Source: Uranotaenia lowii
Lineage: Eukaryota; Arthropoda; Insecta; Diptera; Culicidae
NCBI RefSeq assembly: GCF_029784155.1
Contig: NC_073692.1
Span: 423,398,305-423,462,304 of the forward strand
Direction: 5' to 3'
DNA length: 64,000 nt
Shown here: in pieces, positions 58,624-64,000 of the stretch
Layout: each line of letters begins with the position of its first letter
Numbering within the stretch: position 1 is the stretch's first letter
Notes under the pieces: model-generated
Database searches by the model: none
Seen by the model: only the letters and a program-made list of their open reading frames with translations
Told to the model about the DNA's origin: nothing
Translations under genes and position numbers: made by a program

Positions 58624-59938
58624 CTAGCTGATCCCATACGAACTCCGTTTCGCTTTCAACTTGGAATATGGCATGAACAGTTTGTATGAAAGTCGATTGC
58701 TAAGCATTTTCCAGATGCACTTCCGAATTCATTGTTAAGTAATAATTGCAAAAATATCGGACGATTACCATTTTTTTGTCGTCTGCTATTAAATTTGAAA
58801 TCAGGAATCATCTGACCGTCCAAAAAACCCCTCGTGTATAAATTTCAACTCGATCGTTGCATAACAACGCAATAATTGCCAAAAGTTAAACCCCTTTCGG
58901 TGGCCTCTTATACAATCTTTGATATCTGAAAACGATTGTCCGTCCCTCAAAACTCCCGTGTGCAAATTTTGAAAGCAATCCATTGCATAATAACGTAAAT
59001 ATTGCTAAAAACCGTGAAAAATTAATAAATATGGGCACTCCTTTCGTCGACCCCTGGCAAAATATTTAAGATCTGAAATCGGTTGCCCGTCCATGAAAAC
59101 TATTGTGTGCTAATTTTCATCCCAATCCAATGTATTATAACGACAATATCGCAAAAATATTGGAAAGTTAATATGGACGACCCCCTTTGCCGGCCCCTTA
59201 CACTAAATTAAATACCTGAAATCGATTGAGCGTCCCTCAAAACTATCGTGTACCAATTTTCATCTGAATCCGATATATAATAACGACATTATCGCATTAA
59301 CAGTGAAGAGTTAATATGGACGACCCCTTTGGCCGACCCCTTACTTTAATTTGGATAAGTGAAATCAATTGTTTGTCCTTAATAACTCCAATGTGCAAAT
59401 TTTCATCCCAATCCGATGTATTATAACGATAATATCGCAAAAATACTGAAAAGTTAATATGGACGACCCCTTTCGCCGGCCCCTTACACTGAATTTGTTA
59501 CCTCAAATCGTTTGCACGTCACTCAAAACTATCGTGTACCAATTTTCATCTGAATACGATGTATAATAACGTCAATATCGCAAAAACAGCGAACAGTTAA
59601 TATGGACGACCCCTTTGGACGATCCCTTACACATAATTTGACATCTGAAATCGATTTTTCGTCTTTAAAAACACTCATGTGCAAATTTTCAACACGATCC
59701 GACAAAAAATAACGTCAATATCGCGAAAACAATATTTGTCTTCTATGGACGACCCCCTTCAGAAGGGGTCATCCGAAAATTTAAAAACATTGTTCATCCT
59801 TCCTGGTCCTAATGAGCATCCATGCCAAATTTCAGACCTCTTGCTCTTAAGACGGCTGAGTCTATTGAGGACAAACAAACAAACAAACAAACAAACAAAC
59901 AAACAAACATACAGAAATTGCTTTTTATATATATAGAT
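58624..59938 (+). mobile_element. Retroelement-like repeat with (CAAA)n tail nested in the TIR element
   Basis: It starts CTAGCTGATCCCATACGAAC and ends with (ACAA)n at 59871-59909, then CAGAAATTGC and TATATATATAGATTT. This head and tail combination is common in arthropod non-LTR (RTE-like) untranslated sequence. The middle is a tandem array described separately. No coding sequence. Confidence 0.5.
58801..59800 (+). repeat. ~143-bp degenerate tandem repeats with dimeric higher order
   Basis: Seven units are anchored by variants of CCGTCCCTCAAAACT at 58816, 58940, 59087, 59230, 59373, 59515 and 59658, with spacings 124, 147, 143, 143, 142 and 143. Each carries CGTGT(G/A)C(A/C)AATTTTCATC, ATAACG(A/T)CAATATCGCAAAAA and GTTAATATGGACGACCCC. 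Units alternate between ATCGTGTACCAATTTTCATC and AATGTGCAAATTTTCATC forms, giving a ~285-bp dimer. An eighth, partial unit is near 59790. Confidence 0.85.
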
Positions 59939-60429
59939 TTACTTGGTGTCTACTAGTCAGACAACACATTTTGCCTGCCAAATATGGATTATTTGCATTA
60001 TTTAAGGAGTCTGCATTCAGTTATCCCCAATAACCATAGGCTTTTTTTTCCATATTTAAGATCAAGGGTTGCACTCCGATGGTTGAGTTGAACTTTATGT
60101 GGATCCTAGAGTGACTCCTTATACTTCTTAACCATTTGGTACGAAAAAAGAATCAGAAAAAATCAACAGTTCATGAGCTTTCAAGTCAACAATGAAGAAT
60201 TTTCGAGACGCAAAATGCGTAAAAAGAGCAAATTTGTGCAAAATTAATTTTACCATGTCTTTTTGCATCGAAAATATCTCAAACACACGTAAACTTAAAA
60301 ATCTATCAAAAATTGGCAAGATAGTCCTTTTCATAACCAACAAAACGTTACTAAAGTTTTGCATATCCGAGCTCAATTAACGTAGCTACCACCGAAATAA
60401 AGTGCCCGGATACTAAATGATCATAGCCT

Positions 60430-61929
60430 TAGTTATCTAAATATTGTTTTATATTTAAATAAGACTTCATTTTTCACAAAATTCAGTCATTTAAAGCTTC
60501 GAAATGGCAATTTAAAATTGAATACTCAGATTCAGATTCATCATTTGAATTTCATAATTAAACTAAGATTTAGATTTCAAAACAGACTCAAAATAAATAA
60601 CTAAATAGTGAATTTAGTTCAAACCTGAACAACAGAATTTTAATAATACATTTACGAATAAGGGTTCTCAAACTTGGCTCTTTAAATTCTTATCTGGAAT
60701 TTAGATTCGGAAATCGAATTGTTTTGTTCAGTTCAAAAGTCCTATAGGAATTCGGATACAGATTCAAGGCTCAATTTTTGAATTCAAGTTTAGAATTTCG
60801 ATTCAGGATGCAGATTAAAAATTCAGAAAAAGATTAAGCATGTAAATAAATTTTACAATCAACATAAATTGTTGAGGAATTCAAGAAATCATGAACTTAA
60901 GGTTTCTTGTTATTTCAATTTAAAGATTTCAAATTTGTAATTAGAATTTATTTGTACAATTCAGCTGAAAATCACAATTGAAACGAAGAATTTGAGTAAA
61001 TTTTCCAAGTTCTGTTTTATGCAAAAACCCCTTTTTTTTAAAACATCCACAGAATAATCATTATGGAATTGATTGATAATGAAAAATATAAGCTGTGGAA
61101 GACACATGTACCTGATCTTTTCCTTAAAAAATCTGCAAAAAATTCTATATTTTCCGGTGAATTGTTTAACATTATTAAAACATTATGGACCGCGCGTAAA
61201 TCTTAGCCCACCAAAATTTTGCATTTTATATTTCAGAACCAATTGAAAAATTTCGCTAATATGATGTTTATTTGAGTTAGAAATTTGTTTTAATTTTTTT
61301 AGAATGAGTTTTCATTTTAAGATTCATAACATTTGAATCATGTTTTTGAATGGAGCATACTAGTAGCAAGCGAAAAACGAGATATCTCACATTTGTGATA
61401 ATACTGCAGTTTTTTGAGCCAAATTTCTTACTGAAATCTTAAATTTGATTCGAGTTTGCAGCAAGCAAATTCAATCGGAAAATAATTTATCTCTTATTTC
61501 ATTTTTTTTTATTTGATTTATATTCTTCAAAGTTAAATATAATAAAATAATTTGAAAAAGAGTTTGAAAGATTGGGCTTGTTCGATTTGAGTATAGAATA
61601 AGTTTTTTTTAAATGTAAGACTGTCCTATAAAAAAAATTGTTATGCTCAAGTCAAATAAGTTTGGTTTGTCAGACTCTTAAACAAATTCAAAGATGTATA
61701 CCATCGAAGAAAACGTATGGAGAACACCTTTATGGTTTAGGGCTTATTTTCTAAATTCACGACTTAATACGAAAACTTTTAATAAATATACAAGTACATC
61801 TAATTACAAACATAATTTGTTTATATGTTTTGTTCTCGCGAATTGTTGGGCAAAAGTCAGTCAACAAAACCCCCTATGAGTCGGTTATTCCTGCGGCCCT
61901 GATTTACGATGTTTTATTAATTGTTTTAG
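60430..61929. other. AT-rich DNA with GATTC-type low complexity
   Basis: 60480-60960 is rich in interleaved GATTCAGATT, GAATTC and AATTTAGA phrases, with no fixed period. 60961-61929 shows nothing recognisable. Confidence 0.45.
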
Positions 61930-62510
61930 CCTAATTTCTTGAATTCGAATCATTTGCCAGATTTTGTCTATCAGCTTTCGTTTTTGTGATATGACCTGTG
62001 TAAATTTTGATAGTGATTGATTTTCAGTAAATCATTTATAACTGATGTACCAACAAACCTACATGAAAAACAAAAACTGGTTTTGAATCTGTTTACTATA
62101 CTTCATTCAATCAATGATTCTGATTCCAGCTTGACAGATTGTATTGATTCAGATATATATAACATATTTGATATTAAAGATTTTAATTCATTTATGAACT
62201 TTTTGAAGAATTCAAAACGATCGGATTTATGATTCAAGAAATAAATAAGATTCAATTTAGGTAAGTTTTTTTTTATTTCGTCAATATTGCCGTATTTTGC
62301 AAAATTGGTAAAACCTAACCGTAAAAATTTTTTAATTTTCAATTTTCTCAGAAGTCAAAATTACTCACGATTTTCGGGAAAGTTGATCATTATTATTTTC
62401 ATATCTTTGTTAACTTCTACAGTTTTGCAAAAAAGTGCACAAATTGGTTGAATGAACTTTTTTTGCCAGAAAAATACTTATGCATATTTGGAACCAGGGC
62501 AATAAAATTT
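61930..62510 (+). repeat. Second interspersed family, copy 3
   Basis: Landmarks in order: ATTTGCCAGATTTTGTCTAT, ACCAACAAACCTACATGAAA, TCGTCAATATTGCCG, CAGAAGTCAAAATTACTCA and ACTTATGCATATTTGGAACC. The closing phrase is repeated after the nearby microsatellite at 63.25 kb. Confidence 0.55.
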
Positions 62511-62519
62511 TTGGTGTCG

Positions 62520-62835
62520 TAAAATTCCGTGCTCCAGTTGGTCCGTTCCGGGTGCGTTTGACCACTTCCGTCGTGTGTGTTCAGTTCTGCGCCGGTTTCG
62601 AGTATCGTTTGGCGGACGAGTTCGCCACAATAAGGTGTACAAGCCTAATTTATTCCCAAAATTGGTGGATAATGTCTAGTGGCCGCTGCGACTGCTGGAT
62701 CCGGTGCCAGAGCTGATTGGAAATGACGAAGAAGCATGTAACTAGAGCATCGAGCGTCTACACATTACGACCGATGAATCAAGAAGAGATCATCGTCCCA
62801 GGCCTGTCTGCATAAGCCCAAGAAGTTTCTGGTGA
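62520..62835 (+). other. GC-rich gene-like patch ending at a possible splice donor
   Basis: A sharply GC-richer 300-bp patch with CG-rich codons and open stretches in two frames (for example 62480-62716), but interrupted by stops. TTTCTG|GTGAGATC near 62832 resembles a splice donor. It could be a decayed exon or retrocopy. I do not recognise the protein. Confidence 0.3.
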
Positions 62836-63123
62836 GATCAATCCAATTTTTTTTTGTTTTTATTTCTGATTTAGACTGTAAATTTTAAACATAATCATTT
62901 TATAAACTAACCCTATATAATTATAAGAAGCGTTTGGCAGGGAATTCCACGCTTCATCTCCCCCTTGTTCCTGTATCTTTTGCGTTTTCATCACATGGTT
63001 GGCCTGGCCGTATTAGTATCTGCAATGCATGTTCTATGTATCAGATACTATGTTGAAAAGAAAAATGAGGAACGCAAGTTTTTCATTTTCCAGGATGCAT
63101 ACAAGTTTTGGCCATGTTGGTGT

Positions 63124-63251
63124 TAGAAGAAGAAGAAGAAGAAGAAGAAGAAGAAGAAGAAGAAGAAGAAGAAGAAGAAGAAGAAGAAGAAGAAGAAGAA
63201 GAAGAAGAAGGAGAAGAAGAAGAAGAAGAAGAAGAAGAAGAAGAAGAAGAA
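63124..63251. repeat. (AAG)n microsatellite
   Basis: About 128 bp of AAG trinucleotide repeat with one interruption near 63210. Open frames through it are Glu-only or Arg-only artefacts. It directly precedes a stub of the second interspersed family (ATGCTTATGCATATTTGGAA). Confidence 0.98.
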
Positions 63252-63699
63252 TGCTTATGCATATTTGGAACCAGAGCCCCCAGATTAGTCCAAACCGGTT
63301 CTTAAGTTCTGTGCACCAAAATATATTTTTTTTTACCTTGGTTAATCAAAAACATAAAATGGTTGGACCTATCACGGGTCAAAAAACGATCTTGCAAATT
63401 GCAAATTCAAAAGAACAAAGAGAACATTAAAAAAAAAACCTTGCGAGATATTTTTTAATTTGATGCGATATTCTTGTACCATGCGTTATTTTCAGCAGAA
63501 ATATAAAATTGAAACACTGAAATGTATGGAAACAAAAAGATTTTTAGAAAAGATGAAACAAAGAACTTTTTTTATCCAGATTCTGACAACACATTCCTCC
63601 ATTTTCAAGGCTCTGAATTAATAAAAAAATGTCTACCCATAAAAAGAACTCATTGTATGCCCGACGTTTCGGCGCAGCACGAAAAGAATGTTTGGTTAC

Positions 63700-64000
63700 G
63701 AATCCGATGCAAACAAATATGAAAAGGTATTGGAGAGTGAAGTCACCAGCTTTGCCGACATCAAGTCGAAACTGTGAGATACCACGGCTATGACAGATCA
63801 TGTTATTAAAACACAACATCGATTCGAACATGCGAGAGCCAAAATCGTTGATAGAGCGCAATACAAATCAACGCTAGGTATATTGGAGATGTGCCACATC
63901 ACCAATACAGAAAACACCGTCATACAGGACAGACATAGCCAAATTGAAAACAACGTACGCAGGAATACTACACACAGTCAAAACCACATCCAAAATTAGC
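63700..64000 (+). pseudogene. Penelope-like retroelement, C-terminal GIY-YIG endonuclease region (fragment)
   Basis: In the frame of 63790, LESEVTSFADIKSKL is followed by a TGA (63775-63777), then DTTAMTDHVIKTQHRF and RAKIVDRAQYKSTLGILEM with CHITNTENTV. After about 63920 the coding sense moves to another frame, with TDIAKLKTTYAGILHTVK. The (T)ALTDHV..T.HRFD, AKILDRE and LEMCHI pattern is the characteristic end of Penelope-like element proteins, C-terminal to the GIY-YIG nuclease. One stop and one frameshift make it a pseudogene. It reaches the window edge and may continue. Confidence 0.75.

Larger units (their letters stand above)
58170..60429. mobile_element. TA-flanked TIR element, 2260 bp, with nested repeat
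   Basis: A perfect 27-bp inverted repeat (AGGCTATGATCATTTAGTAT, then CCGGGCA) lies at 58170-58196 and 60403-60429. TA occurs immediately outside both (58168-58169, 60430-60431), the Tc1/mariner target duplication. No transposase is visible. About 1.3 kb of the interior (58624-59938) is a separate repeat that begins and ends cleanly, so the original MITE was probably about 0.95 kb. Similar GATTC-rich sequence on both flanks supports insertion into one ancestral tract. Confidence 0.85.

Noticed and set aside
59871..59909. Telomere-like or simple satellite (CAAA)n
   Set aside because: It is only about 40 bp and sits in the expected place for the tail of a retroelement-like repeat.
63029..63430. 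Arg-rich (133 residue) and Glu-rich (65 residue) frames
   Set aside because: They come from the (AAG)n microsatellite.

Overview
This window looks like AT-rich, transposon-dense intergenic or intronic DNA from an insect, most likely a mosquito. The evidence is a DD37E-type Tc1/mariner transposase (a lineage known mainly from mosquitoes), RTE-like and RNase H-bearing non-LTR retrotransposons, a Penelope-like fragment, tRNA-derived SINEs and many small inverted-repeat (MITE) elements. There is also a 500-N scaffold gap at 37334-37833. I recognise no intact host protein-coding gene. Nearly every convincing coding signal belongs to a mobile element, and nearly all of those are broken.

Layout. 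1-1353: a 9-bp satellite (TTGACAAAA)n that switches to its reverse complement around a ~70-bp spacer. 1354-3600: GC-richer unique DNA with a possible 5' exon and splice donor near 2831. 6498-7294: a TIR-bounded element holding an intron-containing, gene-like ORF. 8131-8424: a near-perfect 294-bp hairpin. 10130-10580: a pogo-like MITE. 11456-12375: a 920-bp repeat whose inverted sister lies at 49583-50512. 14178-16153: a hAT-like TIR element. 21328-21525 and 28596-28787: two copies of one tRNA-SINE in opposite orientation. 22982-23992: a DD37E transposase broken only by one stop codon. 27670-28415: a Tc1 relic with IR/DR-like repeats. 33540-35710: a decayed reverse transcriptase on the minus strand, abutting a second, dead DD37E copy at 35864-36795. 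37834-38935: the endonuclease and 5' UTR of an RTE-like element cut by the gap. 42103-43500: a 5'-truncated LINE with an open RNase H frame between identical 165-bp direct repeats. 45360-50604: a three-level nest (outer TIR pair, inner ~500-bp TIR transposon with a broken DDE-like transposase, and a MITE). 53323-54476: a foldback dimer. 54536-56349: a TIR element with six copies of TTCACGTCAC. 58170-60429: a TA-flanked TIR element that contains a repeat-rich retroelement tail. 63124-63251: (AAG)n. 63700-64000: a Penelope-like GIY-YIG end.

Two diverged interspersed families recur through the window: a CCGGG-rich family (17.4, 24.7, 31.0 and 43.7 kb) and a second family beginning near GCCAGATTTTGTCTATCA (25.1, 31.9 and 61.9 kb, plus a stub at 63.25 kb). 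Between the repeats lie GC-richer, apparently single-copy islands (about 1.5-3.6, 11.0-11.4, 12.4-12.8, 19.6-22.1, 28.8-30.4 and 51.6-53.0 kb) that could be host regulatory or untranslated sequence. All family calls come from reading motifs by eye; no database search was possible.
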